NCBI GenBank assembly: GCA_029339505.1 | Contig: JAQISU010000171.1 | Location: forward strand, 1,585,501-1,649,500 | Length of the DNA stretch: 64,000 bases | Source: Unio delphinus | Taxonomy: Eukaryota; Mollusca; Bivalvia; Unionida; Unionidae | Reading direction: 5' to 3' | In this document: piece after piece, positions 14,683-25,222 of the stretch | Numbering within the stretch: position 1 is the stretch's first letter | Layout of the letters: each line of letters starts with the position of its first letter | Position numbers and translations under genes: made by a program | The notes under the pieces: model-generated | The model's database searches: none | Told to the model about the DNA's origin: nothing | What the model saw: the letters and a program-made list of their open reading frames with translations, nothing else

Positions 14683-15114
14683 ATGGTTCCCATGTCCAAT
14701 TTTGATTTAATGGATGCGGCAAAAAAACTAGTGATTAAAAATTTCAGAGGTGTTTTTATGAAAGATCAATTACCACATCAACCAAACAAAACTGAAACAG
14801 GTATTATTAATCTCGATAACAGCACCGGACCTGGAACTCACTGGGTTGCATACGCTATTGATCCACGTGGGATTGTCTATTTTGATTCATATGGATTAGC
14901 CCCACCAAAAGAGTTTATGCGTTACATAAAACAATTTCCAATGAAGACTTGGTATTCTACGCTACCAACACAACAAATCAATGACCCACCAATATGCGGC
15001 AGTGAAGTATTAAATGTCCTTGACGCTATTTCAGCATCTAGAAAACCACCTCATATTGTCGTAAATGACTACACCAGCAATCGCTTTTTAGAGAGAGAAA
15101 GAGTTTTACAATAA
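14683..15114 (+). CDS. Adenain-type capsid maturation protease
   Basis: Adenovirus protease-like cysteine peptidases cleave minor virion proteins during maturation. The catalytic histidine is in GTHWVAY (residue ~53 from this start), the aspartate in YFDSYG (~68), the oxyanion glutamine in TQQIND (~97-98), and the cysteine in PICGSE (~105). Order and spacing match the family. I chose the ATG at 14683 (another at 14692) because the open frame can reach ATG 14551 only by reading the GLRLPGT repeat region of the upstream gene out of frame. This gives 143 residues, short for adenain (about 200) but with the core complete. The stop is 1 bp from the next gene. Candidate substrates carry x-x-G-x-G motifs in three neighbouring genes. 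Confidence 0.88.
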   Translation: MVPMSNFDLMDAAKKLVIKNFRGVFMKDQLPHQPNKTETGIINLDNSTGPGTHWVAYAIDPRGIVYFDSYGLAPPKEFMRYIKQFPMKTWYSTLPTQQINDPPICGSEVLNVLDAISASRKPPHIVVNDYTSNRFLERERVLQ

Positions 15115-15115
15115 C

Positions 15116-16063
15116 ATGATTGATATTTGGGGGAGATCTTTGAAACCCAAACCCGATGGCACTGCACCACCTGATTCTATCAAGGATGTAAAAAAAATAA
15201 TTAAAGATGAAATAGCTGAGACGTTGAACTTAACAAGTGTTGACCCCGGGGAAATAGTTGTATTTCAGGACAAACAGGGTAAATTGAAATCTAGTAATAT
15301 TTCTCTGGATGATATTTTAGTTAAACAACAAAACGCAATCGAGAACACCGTTGCGTTATTTTCCGATCAGGGTAAATTGAAATCTAGTAATATTTCTCTG
15401 GATGATATTTTAGTTAAACAACAAAACGCAATCGAGAACACCGTTGCGTTATTTTCCGATCAGGGTAAATTGAAACCAGGTGTACTTTTTTCGACGATTA
15501 CAGATCGATTAAAAATTCTCAACGATGAGTTAAACAATTCTGTGGTTGTACTAACAACACTTGAATGTAGAATTGAAGAAAACGGGAAACAGTTTACCGC
15601 ATTTCGTAGAAATATCATTGATAAATTTATTGGAACCCCGTTAGATAAAATTGAAATAAAACTCCCTGATATTAAAAAATCCATCGATGAGACGAAAACT
15701 TTCATCGAAGCCGTCAAAGGTGATTTTTCGAGGATGATAACAGTTATTGAAAAAACAAAAATTCCTCATGAGAAAACCAACAACGTGGTATATACAATCC
15801 AACACGGATCATTTGCGTGGACACCTACAAACAACAAATTAGATATCACTGCAACCGTCAAGGGTATTTATCGATTAACACTAGTAACACCATTGACTCA
15901 ATTTAATATATCATCGTCGAGTTCATCCGGGGTCAACAATACGATTTCAACGATCATCGACAAGGATACAAGTGAAAAGTTCACTATAACAACTACTGAT
16001 AAAAATTTGACTAAAACTTCGGTATCATGGTATGTGGAATTCGTAGCGGATTTAAGTAAATAA
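15116..16063 (+). CDS. Fibre- or spike-like virion candidate
   Basis: This 315-residue protein begins MIDIWGRSLKPKPDG one base after the protease stop. Residues ~20-120 are helical and contain an exactly duplicated 31-residue segment (KSSNISLDDILVKQQ...). The middle (~125-225) looks like a coiled coil. The last ~90 residues are rich in T, S and I (VVYTIQHGSFAWTPTNN ... SVSWYVEFVADLSK), suggesting a beta-sandwich head. A stalk with a C-terminal globular head would fit a vertex fibre (inference); no family is recognised with certainty. No breaks. It is followed by two AATTGAAA motifs and a palindrome. Confidence 0.6.
   Translation: MIDIWGRSLKPKPDGTAPPDSIKDVKKIIKDEIAETLNLTSVDPGEIVVFQDKQGKLKSSNISLDDILVKQQNAIENTVALFSDQGKLKSSNISLDDILVKQQNAIENTVALFSDQGKLKPGVLFSTITDRLKILNDELNNSVVVLTTLECRIEENGKQFTAFRRNIIDKFIGTPLDKIEIKLPDIKKSIDETKTFIEAVKGDFSRMITVIEKTKIPHEKTNNVVYTIQHGSFAWTPTNNKLDITATVKGIYRLTLVTPLTQFNISSSSSSGVNNTISTIIDKDTSEKFTITTTDKNLTKTSVSWYVEFVADLSK
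15275..15475 (+). repeat. Exact 93-bp tandem duplication within the fibre-like gene
   Basis: Bases 15275-15367 are repeated without a difference at 15368-15460, and the first 15 bases appear a third time at 15461-15475. The length is a multiple of three, so the frame is kept. The lack of divergence points to a very recent slippage or unequal exchange. Confidence 0.95.
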
Positions 16064-16111
16064 ATTGAAAGGATTTCACAATTGAAAACGCTAGCGTTGT
16101 TAAAATAAAAA
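16062..16111 (+). promoter_or_regulatory. Two AATTGAAA motifs and a 12-bp palindrome
   Basis: AAATTGAAAGG (16062-16072) begins within the stop codon, ACAATTGAAAAC lies at 16078-16089, and AACGCTAGCGTT (16087-16098) is a perfect palindrome. The next ATG follows at 16112. This matches the arrangement after the major capsid gene. Confidence 0.45.
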
Positions 16112-16759
16112 ATGATTTCATCATCGCAATATCGCTATGATCAGGTCAGAGAATATCAAACTAGACTCAAAACCCTGTCTGATGAGTATGCAATGAAAAT
16201 TAAAAAGTATCGCAGGAGAATTACCGCAATTGATGTTACTGTGTATTCAGTGAGTGGTGTAATCACCGGAGCCGGTATTATACTGTCTTCAGTGACAATG
16301 ATGGCTCCGATAGCTGTTCCAATTTGCATTTCTGCGGCAACAACAATCGCTGGAATTATTTCAATAATCACAAAAAAAATATCCTCATGCAGCCAACGGA
16401 AACTACAAGACTACATAATTCAATTTCATGTTGTGTCCACTGCATACTCGCAATTATCCTCATTGATATCGTCATCGCTCGATGATACAATTATATCAGA
16501 GAGTGAGTTTTCAGCGATGGTAGATATATATGATTCTGCGATGTCAAAATTAGAAATACAAAAACATGAGTATAATAACAATGACAACACAGATGGAATT
16601 ACTTCAACAAATAGTGGAGAACACAAACCCAGTACAAACAAGCATGATCTCAATAACCTCAACGAATCCAGAATTCAGTGTGAATTTCCCCTCTCCGGTC
16701 CCAGTGAAGGAGATAGCGCTAGCAAAATTACGAGTATACCACAGTTGGCCAAATATTAG
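16112..16759 (+). CDS. Membrane protein of the element, unknown
   Basis: This 215-residue protein has a basic helical N-terminus (YQTRLKTLSDEYAMKIKKYRRR), then two adjacent hydrophobic segments at ~40-65 and ~68-90 (VTVYSVSGVITGAGIILSSV and PIAVPICISAATTIAGIISI). A helical, serine-rich region follows with the pattern SLDDTIISESEFSAMVDIY. The arrangement resembles a family of two-helix membrane proteins I associate with invertebrate Polinton-like elements, but I cannot name it. The C-terminal ~65 residues are encoded by DNA that also starts the next gene in another frame. An internal virion membrane or host-membrane role is possible. Confidence 0.6.
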   Translation: MISSSQYRYDQVREYQTRLKTLSDEYAMKIKKYRRRITAIDVTVYSVSGVITGAGIILSSVTMMAPIAVPICISAATTIAGIISIITKKISSCSQRKLQDYIIQFHVVSTAYSQLSSLISSSLDDTIISESEFSAMVDIYDSAMSKLEIQKHEYNNNDNTDGITSTNSGEHKPSTNKHDLNNLNESRIQCEFPLSGPSEGDSASKITSIPQLAKY

Positions 16760-17933
16760 GTCAAAATCATTTGGTGGTCAACAACCCAATAATTCCTTGG
16801 TATTTGCAAATAAGAATAAACCAGACGGTACCCCAGACTGGAATGTTGTTTCCATACCAACCGGATCATACCAAATCGAACAAATCAATAATGAATTCGC
16901 GCGTAGAATAAAATCGATTACTGGAGTAGAGTCAAAAATAGCTATAACAGTTCATGAACCAACACTATCATCTGCCATTGAAATAAGCACAGAGGGTTAT
17001 GTCGTAGATATCTATCAAAGTTCTATTAGAACCGTACTAGGATGGCCTGAAATCCCACCCCGGGAAAAACCCGTTGATTTACCAGAACCAAAAAAATCTG
17101 ATTATGTCACAGACAGGATAAAATCTGATAATCCAGTAAAGAGTTATAGAGATTATGACAAATTGAATTTTTTTCTTAAAACGATAGATACCGTCACTAA
17201 TAAAAGATACCACACACTTCTACAGAGTAAAACCACTGAAAATTTCAGAGCGTTCAATAACGATATTTCGTTGTTGTTAATATCCCTTAAATCCGGTACT
17301 CTCACCCGAGACGAATTTATCAGCGTTGTAGAAACATGTAACAAAATCATCAATGACATGGAAACATTTCATTCACAAATTATTCAGGGTATATTAGATG
17401 ACGATATCTCCCTATCGAAAACAATATTTGCAACGAAGTATAATATACGCGTAGAAGATATCCCCACATTCAAACTACCAGGATATAATATCTTAGAACT
17501 ACAAAAATCTCTCAGTGACACCATCGATGTTGGTTTTAAAATAATTCATGATGCATGGAAAAAAGCAACATCACCGGAAATAAAAATCCTGACCCATAAT
17601 AATGACCCAGATGGTGGTGGCAGGCATATTGCTCCGTTCAATGTGAATATTTCAACGGTGATTGCGCTCAATTTAGTATGTGATGTGATCGAAGGAAGCT
17701 ATCAAATTAATCTAGAACGATCAAATCAAGCTCAGCAAGGATATATTTTGTATTCATTTGCACCAATAGCTCCTCCAGGGTTTTTAATAATTGAGTCCCC
17801 GGTGAATCCAGTCTATATGCGATGTCATAATAATTCATTAACCAGAATTAATTTAAAACTCACTGACCAGTCTAATAATCTGATTGATTTACAAGAGGAG
17901 GTTTTACAAATTAGTCTATTTGTGAAATCGTAG
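16566..17933 (+). CDS. Vertex (penton/receptor-binding) protein candidate
   Basis: This 455-residue protein starts inside the preceding gene, overlapping it by 194 bp in a different frame. The N-terminal domain has beta-rich segments (SIPTGSYQIEQINNEF, EISTEGYVVDIYQSS). The middle (~190-330) is helical. The C-terminal ~110 residues are beta-rich (LVCDVIEGSYQINL, PPGFLIIESPVNPVYMR, INLKLTDQSNNLIDLQEE). The repeated 'GSYQI' lead-ins and the C-terminal layout fit a jelly-roll type vertex protein of Polinton-like viruses; this is inference from pattern and position. It is the last gene before the right terminal repeat. No break is seen. Confidence 0.55.
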   Translation: MSIITMTTQMELLQQIVENTNPVQTSMISITSTNPEFSVNFPSPVPVKEIALAKLRVYHSWPNIRSKSFGGQQPNNSLVFANKNKPDGTPDWNVVSIPTGSYQIEQINNEFARRIKSITGVESKIAITVHEPTLSSAIEISTEGYVVDIYQSSIRTVLGWPEIPPREKPVDLPEPKKSDYVTDRIKSDNPVKSYRDYDKLNFFLKTIDTVTNKRYHTLLQSKTTENFRAFNNDISLLLISLKSGTLTRDEFISVVETCNKIINDMETFHSQIIQGILDDDISLSKTIFATKYNIRVEDIPTFKLPGYNILELQKSLSDTIDVGFKIIHDAWKKATSPEIKILTHNNDPDGGGRHIAPFNVNISTVIALNLVCDVIEGSYQINLERSNQAQQGYILYSFAPIAPPGFLIIESPVNPVYMRCHNNSLTRINLKLTDQSNNLIDLQEEVLQISLFVKS

Positions 17934-17960
17934 TGATTTTCGTTCCCCAGACAAGGTCTG

Positions 17961-18238
17961 GAACACGATATCGTATCGGACTGGATCAAATATTCGGTTA
18001 ACCCATAGCAAAAAGGGTGAGTGACAACGACGTTGTAATCCCTTTTTCCCAAAAAAATCGATGGAGGATTTCATTAATTTCATTGATTTTTTCATATTTT
18101 TTTTGGGACCTAATCCATGAAACGATATCAGATTCACACACACATTTGGGGCCTGATGTCATTGGTTTCATTGTTTTTAAGCCTGATTTCAGTGAAAACT
18201 TGTCTAAAAATGTTGTCCGGCTCACCCTCTCTGCTGCT
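17961..18238. repeat. Right terminal inverted repeat of the large element
   Basis: This is the reverse complement of 3234-3510 with a few indels in A/T runs and scattered substitutions. On the plus strand its inner edge reads the last codons of the packaging ATPase (TRYRIGLDQIFG then stop), although no ATPase gene precedes it here. Confidence 0.92.
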
Positions 18239-18243
18239 GGTCA
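18239..18243. repeat. Target site duplication, right (GGTCA)
   Basis: This matches 3229-3233 exactly and directly follows the terminal CTGCTGCT of the element. Confidence 0.9.
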
Positions 18244-18285
18244 AAATCCGCCAAAATCGTGTGACGTCATTTATGGATGGTACCC
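18244..18285. mobile_element. Non-autonomous DNA transposon, right remnant
   Basis: This short remnant of the interrupted transposon ends gacgtcatttatggatggta-ccc, the inverted partner of the end at 1954. Copy B shows it joined to the left part without the 15-kb insertion. Confidence 0.6.
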
Positions 18286-19162
18286 AAGCCAATCCGTAAT
18301 GTAACGAGCTTTACATACGGTGAAATATTTATACTGTTCCTATCGAAAGCACTTTGCACGTGCGGCATAGGAGGGACTGAATTCACTATTTTGAAATACG
18401 ATACAATATACATGAATCACCTGCAGGTATCGTTGTACGCCAATAACGAAACTCAAGTACATGCATTTAATAAATGAAAGGGTTTATACAGTTCCGTGAC
18501 AATCAGCATGACAAATCTATTCGGTATTTGCTGAAAGTAGTAATCAACGATGACGGCAAAAGTCCACATAGTTGAGATCAGTTTTTTTTTAAAACATGTT
18601 AAGGAATTTTCGTTATCTTCTATTGAAATAGCCAATGGTGATATTTTGATTTTCTGTGGACCTCATAAGCGAGTAACATTTCTCCAAGCTGCTTCACTCT
18701 GGAAAATCGTCAGAATATATATTCATAAATTCATGTCTTATTTCAGCAACAATAATAAATCAAAATGGTTATCAAATAAATAAATCTAACTCCGTTATTA
18801 AACAATGGATTTTCACTTTCATGTATTTACTGATCTACATTTTTGTTTCATGTAAGACACGGGAAATTTATTTAATCGGACCAGGAAGAAAATAACTGAA
18901 CACAAATGAGTATATTTCAAATTAGTTTCTACAAATAAGTGATGTACTGCTTTCCGGAAATTGAAATCGATAATAATATATCCTGATATCGTGGGTATTT
19001 AATAAATGAATGGGATATTTTCCTCCAAAATCTGACATATTTCAGGTGGACGCAATCAACAATGATATCATGTTTTGCTAATGCCAATTCATATTTTTTT
19101 TTACAACCAAATTGATTACATGAAAGCCGTTAATTCATACATGTGTCACAGCTCAGGCAACA
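18286..19162. other. 5' flank of the MAM gene (copy A)
   Basis: No gene is seen. Open frames that exist in copy B (51542-52207) are interrupted here, which argues against coding. This stretch should contain the promoter and 5' untranslated region of the MAM gene, but no core promoter motif is clear. Confidence 0.4.
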
Positions 19163-19241
19163 ATGAAGGTCAAGAATGCTGATGTTTTATCAAAGTTAGT
19201 CGTCATCGTTTACATCCATATGGCAGTAATCGTCACACAAG
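19163..19241 (+). CDS. MAM-domain gene exon 1, signal peptide (copy A)
   Basis: The ATG at 19163 opens 26 codons with a charged start (MKVKNAD) and a hydrophobic core (LVVIVYIHMAVIV), typical of a signal peptide. It ends CAA-G before the splice donor GTATGT (phase 1). Copy B (52448-52526) has the same length, phase and donor. In copy A the next exon of the gene is missing, so this exon could splice only to exon 3 at 26997, in frame because all junctions are phase 1. Confidence 0.7.
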
Positions 19242-22200
19242 GTATGTTGAGTAGAAAACACTTGCAACAGTCACGCAGAGTAAGTAACACGTGCTTGAAA
19301 CGGTCACTCAAAGTAACTAACAAGTACTAGAAACATTCACTAAGAGTAACAAGTACTTGCAACACTCACTCTGTTTAAGAAACACTTACTTGCAGCATTC
19401 ACTGATTAGCGATCTTCAGATTATTGACTTTGTCACATTCTAAGGAGTCAAGTGATGTTATTTTAATGCAGAATTTACTGTATTAAGTTAGTAGTGATGT
19501 TAGATTGATTTTAGTTAATTTTTGATTGTTTTAAGCCAATGATTTTATTTAGACTATTTCCGTAATACTTACATTATCTCGTGCGTTCGTCGCGTGTTTT
19601 CTTCCGTGAATCAGTCAATAAGATTTGATAAAAGCGACATTTTTAAACCTATATCAGAGTTTTAGTTTGGCTTTCTATTAAGTTTGTATTTGAACCCATC
19701 GGAATTAAACTTTGTTGTAGGTAGACATCAAAACCATCCAAATAAGGCCTTTACCTGACATTTGATTGTCTGGACTTGGTGTCACCAATGGACTGTATAT
19801 ACGTACTATTATTAGTATAACTACCTCCTTCGTAGATGGGTATTAGCAACGTTCATATTGGTTGTTTTCACAGACGTCACGATTAAGTACGCAAATACCC
19901 ACAATTCAACGCACGCGCACCTTCTCCCACCATTTTGAGTCGCTAACGAACCGTTGTCAACATTAGTCATCATGTATATTCAAGAATAATAATCGGATTC
20001 AACTATCAATAAGGATATTTACTTCTTCGACACAATACATAGGTTGTACTTGAAATTATGTGCACTATAGCACAAAAATAAAAATAAAGCTGGAAGTTCT
20101 CTTGCTTATATCGAAAGACAGAATAGTAAAGTAGAACCGTAATTGTGTATATTATTGATATCTAAGAAATGTACTTTTTGTTGTTGTTTACAAACAGACA
20201 ATATTGACGTTTTTAAAAAGTCATTCGTATCATATCCCTAAGCTTCTCTTGAAAGAGTATTTCCAGATCGAGATTTTCTGGATACAATATCAGTCACGAA
20301 TTAAAATTTCATAGCATGTATTTTATGCTAGAACTTTTATGTACAAATATTTTTCGCGACAACATGTGTTTGTGCCATAGAATATTTGAGAAACCATTTT
20401 AATTAGTATATTCAAATATTGTATTTGTGGAGGGGATGGTGGATGTGGACGTATACTAGATGAAAGCGATAACCGGTCAAAGAAGTTTCATCTTTATTGT
20501 ATTCAAACGAAACACGTGTCTGACGGAACATGACGTTGTTTCGAATGTCAAAACAATGTTTTCCTCATATGCTTTTACAAATATGAAATTGTATATAAAC
20601 AATTGGCTTTTAAACTTTAACGATAATCAAATGCTTGATTTAAGCCCGTGAAAATCGAAAATCATTACATGTTTCTACTTGGTTGCATATCCATTTGTTT
20701 ATGCGTTTGTTTATTGATCGATCTATTTGTTTGGGAAAGAATAACAAATATGGTTGAAATATAAATATTTTACTTGAAGAAAACACGTAAAAAGAGTCAC
20801 GCGATTCGATCTCGCTAGGCTGACATGCACTACAGAATGTGATGTATTTTTATATTCTTACTCACAACATGAAACGTGCCTGTTATGTGGGATAGGGACT
20901 CAAAATGGCGGATATGGAAGTACTCAGGTTTTGTGACGTCACATGAAAACAACGGATACGTATAAATGGAATTCTCTCTCAATATTGGTAGCAAGCTTGA
21001 CGACAGTGCATATTTTGTCTTTAAATTAACGAAATAGTATATATATATAATAACCAAATTGCGAAGGTTCATTGGCAAAACACGTGTAAAATAGCATTAA
21101 CCTTTAAATTTTCTGCTGGATATCAAGCCATATTAGTTCATTTAATTATATTTTCATTTTTGGCTTCTTTTCTCGGTGCGCCATATAAGAAACTTATCTC
21201 CTAATTGGAAAACATCAACAGACTCAGGAAAGATATCGTCCTTCGAATCGTATATTTTGATGATTAAAAACGCACATAACATAATATTTTACATTTTACA
21301 TCATTTCAATGCCGTTTTCATTTTATTCGCTATATAATATTTTCAGAAGAATACGAATGCTGTTCTAGCGCTGTTATTAAAAATTAATAATCTATCGTAG
21401 AATAACCAAATACTGTATAGCAAGCCTTATTTTGAAAACTATTTTCCGTGGAGAACGAACGGTTGATGTAAATATTCCAATATCTGTACACTTGTAAAGG
21501 CCTGGTACAATTAGTATATCCCGAACGTCCTGAAAAATATCAATCAGTTTTTCGGTTTTACTTTAACAATATTTTAATTTGCTCTGCAAAATATAGGATC
21601 AATTCGTTGCCTGAATGTGTGAAAATTATATAAATCAATCTGGTTTACACCATTCATTTACTTCTTTGAGTCCGTTTTTGGTTGCGCACATTACTACAAA
21701 CATGGTGGTGAATTGGAAAGATAGGGTTATCCATCTCGTCCTATTAATGGCCTCCCTAGTATCAAGCCAATTTTAGTGGTATTTCTACAAATATATTTAT
21801 TTTCAATTCCGTGAAAGACTCCAAATTAGATTAACAGAAAAACACAATCCTTGCCAAACAGCTAAATGCCCATTTATTTTTAATAATTCCACGTGAAAGT
21901 TGACATTTGACATGAGATGAATACGACGCCTATAAAATCAAATTGCTATTGTTTACTCGCAAGAATATGTGACACTTATGTTTATCACGCTGTGCTTTGC
22001 GTATTTGCAAACTCTTCCGTGTGCTGTCTTGATAGAATGTCAAATATAAGAAAACCAATATATTTTGTTTTCACAATTCAAGGAATATTTTGTTTACGGA
22101 ATAAATATGGCCTAGCTTAAAGGCAGCAGCACAGAGGCGGAACAGAAAAATGACGACCAAATATGGGTGAAAAGTACGCAAAAAATTAAAATATCCAAAC

Positions 22201-22879
22201 TTCCATATTATTGACTAATCGTTGTAAGAAAAACTTGTTTTTTCCTCGTTGTGCAATTTTCTGGCTCCGTTGTTGTTTTCTCATGAATCAGACAAATGTT
22301 AATCTTAAAAAAGTATTTTTTTTAAATTATAAAATCAGTATCTTTGTTGTGGCGAATGAAATTACCTAAAAAGCAAAGGTATATGCGACCATGTTGAGTT
22401 ACACCCCCCTTAGCAATATTTCTTTAATACTTTAATATCAATTAGCTTTGGCTGCTTAAATATCATGCATGTTGTTATGCTTTAATATTAATTTAGCTTA
22501 AATACTTTAATATCATGTTGTTGTTTTCTATTCATAAGAGTAATATAATGTTTGGGGTAGGTGTGATAGTATACCAAATTCTACTGCAAGAAAGGAGGTT
22601 AGCGAATTTAGGTTTGGAAATAGGGGTAATTTACTGCGTTTATAAAGGTGTAAAGTGTTTTGAAGGTGGGTTGATCTAGTGTGCTAATAATGATCATCTG
22701 ATAAATTTTGTCCAAAAAGAAATACAAACCATTTTCTGTTTGTAAATCCAGGATAAAAGAAGAAATACAAACCATTTTCTGTTTGCAAATCCAGGATATA
22801 CCGAAGTGGTTATCATATCGAAATAATTTATTTTGAGGGGGGGGGGGCACCAGACAGATTCCCCTCCCCTTATTTTGAA
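19242..22879. other. Intron 1 of the MAM gene (copy A), first part
   Basis: No coding exon is recognised. Imperfect ~40-bp tandem repeats with 'cttgcaacagtcac' or 'agaaacattcact' occupy about 19255-19400. A duplicated ~54-bp unit containing 'caaaccattttctgtttg' lies near 22725-22800. Short TA runs occur at about 21040. Confidence 0.5.
20329..21421. other. 1.1-kb segment present only in copy A
   Basis: Copy B joins 'ttttatgc' directly to 'aagcc' near 53620, whereas copy A has about 1,093 bp between the same words. No terminal repeats, long open frame or clear target duplication are seen. A deletion in copy B is as likely as an insertion in copy A. Confidence 0.6.
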
Positions 22880-25222
22880 AAAAAAACTAGAAACAGTGTG
22901 TTTATGTGTGAGTGTATTCCCCCTGATGTGTTGTTGGATGTGTTTTTTAGAATGTTTTCTTTACTTTTAAACCTAACCTTAATTTTTTTCCCATCGGGAT
23001 TATATATAAATAGTAGGTATTTGGTCCCTAGTGTTTTCTATGAGACGGTTTCCTCGAGGTGGTTATTTTTAAATCACATCTTGGGTTTCCTTTTTCTTTT
23101 TTTCCATAAATTAACCATGCCTAGGGGTTTCCTACATCCTGTGTATGCTATTTGTGATGTGATATATGTATGTTTCTATATGTATAGCTATATATACAAT
23201 GTACTTGTTAGGATAGCCATTCTATATCATATTTCCCAGTTGTCTATTAGTTCATCGACCCAGAAAACCGGTATTCACTCGTGCTTTTTATAAAATACTT
23301 CCGTTTAAATAGTTTTATGTTGCTTTTGAATTTTGCACAATTATGGTGTATTCTGTTTTAAATTTAACATGGGTTACACAACGGTTCTTAATGTATTAAA
23401 GATTGTGTTTCCGTTAAATGACTTGTATATTTCCTTATTTATTCATCAGGTCTACTTTGGTCGAGTCGGGATCGGTACATTATTTTTCTTTTATTTGTAC
23501 TTCATCCGTCATTATTTCGTCCTCTTTTATTTATTTATTTAATCCTTATTCCTTGCTCGAAAATTTGTTATTTATACTCCCTCTAAACGGGCTGTATGTA
23601 TAGTTCATGTGAAGCTCTACAGAGTAAACCTATTTATCTTATTTAGGTCACAAGTGACTTTAATATGGTAGCATGCTTTATGGATGCCATGTTTTCTTGA
23701 CTTAATTGCTATCTATCTAATGCGTGAGCTGTGTTGTTGTGTATATTTCCTCTGAGTTTCTTTCCCAGCTCTTTCACGGGCCTGCCCACTTCGCGTGGCG
23801 CTATGTGATTTAGCCCCGTGTTCTCCTTAATAGTACTTCTCCTCCTGAGGTCCCTCTATCCCCAAATCCCTAATTATACCCCTATTTGTATTACTGGCCC
23901 GCACGCTATCATATTCCTGACTAAAAAGTTTCTTATTTCATATAGTTCAGCTTTGGTAAATTTCCCATCTAGATATAGTAGTTCTTTATCGTTATATGAC
24001 TGTTTTTTCTTAATTTGTGTGATTATGTCTTCTCTTTCTTGTTTATTTATTCTACATTGAGTTATAGTACGTTTCTTTTGAAAAAGGACAGTTTTTACAC
24101 AGTGGACATTTAGGCGACACTACGATCATATTCCTTCTCACCGCATTTTCTCCTGTCAACCAAGCATCATGCATGTATTTGAACAGGATACTTTTCATTT
24201 TTAATGACCCTGATCTGACCCAGTTTCCCCAGGCTCTATCCGAGTTAATATTTATAGGGTTTCTGTCTATTTTACTTTTCTTCTTCTTAATCGTATGTGC
24301 AGTTTACCATCTGTATGTAGATTTTGTGTCAATTTCCCATATATCCTTAGCATCCTTATATTTATATAGTAATTCCTTTATTGATCTTAATTTTCTTGGC
24401 ACCCTTTTACAGTTTTATGAGTTTGTTATTTCTATATATGTCATTTCTCTGCTTCATTGAGAAACCAAAATAATAAATATACAGCCCTTGCCAAGCTATT
24501 TTAGGCTCTACTTTAATTTCTTTAAATCTATTGAGAATGTTGGTGCTTTTAATTAGGGTTGGATTGAGAAGGCCTAGGCCTCCCCTTTTTCCTTCCCTAT
24601 ATAGAGTTTCTTTGTTTATGTAGTGCATTTTAAATCCCCATAAGTATTTAATAATTTCGTTATCTATTTCTTTAGTGTTGCATTTTTTATGTCTAGTGAT
24701 TTTAATTTATAGTTTAGATGCACATACATATCCTTTTTTTAACCTGTGCCCGTTTCAATAGATATATTTGCGTAAGCTCACAGATTTGTATGTTTTTTAT
24801 GATATTCTCTCTGATTTCTTTGAGGTTTTGTTTTTCATCATTTTTCCCAAAATTTACACCTAACGTTTTTACTTGGTCTTTAATTAAATTAAGAGGTAGC
24901 CCTCGTTGCTTGCCTCTCCAGTTTCCTATTAGAAGTATTTCTGTTTTATTGGTGTTTATTTTCGATCCCGACACTTTCCAAAATCTTCCGAATTCCTTTA
25001 TTAGTTCATTATAGAAATTTATATCTTGTATAAAGTTAGTTCAATCGTCCGCATTCTGCATCATTTTCACTTCTTTTTTAATGTTTGGAACTTTAATCCC
25101 TATGATCCCATCCTTGCCTCACCGATCTTTTTATATCAAATTTATCTGTTCTGGCCCCGTTAACCTGTACACACGAGTTAATATCCTTGTACAGGATTTT
25201 GGTCCGATTCTGGAAATACATT
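22880..25222 (-). mobile_element. Degenerate L1/Tx1-like LINE, copy A (3' part)
   Basis: Minus-strand remnants of LINE ORF2 include the reverse transcriptase neighbourhood of the ADD box (FGRFWKVSGSKINTNKTEIL), YREGKRGGLGLLNP, YLDGKFTKAELYEIRN and a C-terminal cysteine motif region (HDAWLTGENAVRR ... CPLC). Frames are broken by stops. The second virus-like element interrupts it at 25223. Copy B carries the fuller fragment. Confidence 0.65.

Larger units (their letters stand above)
3234..18238. mobile_element. Polinton/Maverick (adintovirus-like) element, 15,005 bp
   Basis: The element is bounded by ~277-bp terminal inverted repeats starting with 5'-AG and by a 5-bp target duplication. It encodes the hallmark set: FtsK/HerA-type packaging ATPase, retroviral-type integrase, family B DNA polymerase, adenain-type protease and double-jelly-roll major capsid protein. 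Added to these are a phospholipase A2 protein, a helicase and HNH domains fused to the polymerase, a free-standing HNH endonuclease and several virion candidates. Polintons usually make 6-bp duplications, but 5 bp is what fits here. Most genes are intact. Five single-base homopolymer indels and one nonsense change break others, so it is either a young decaying insertion or an intact one with sequencing errors. Confidence 0.93.

Noticed and set aside
24718..25014. Plus-strand hydrophobic frames in the 22.9-25.2 kb and 55.1-57.4 kb regions
   Set aside because: They are antisense shadows of a minus-strand LINE.
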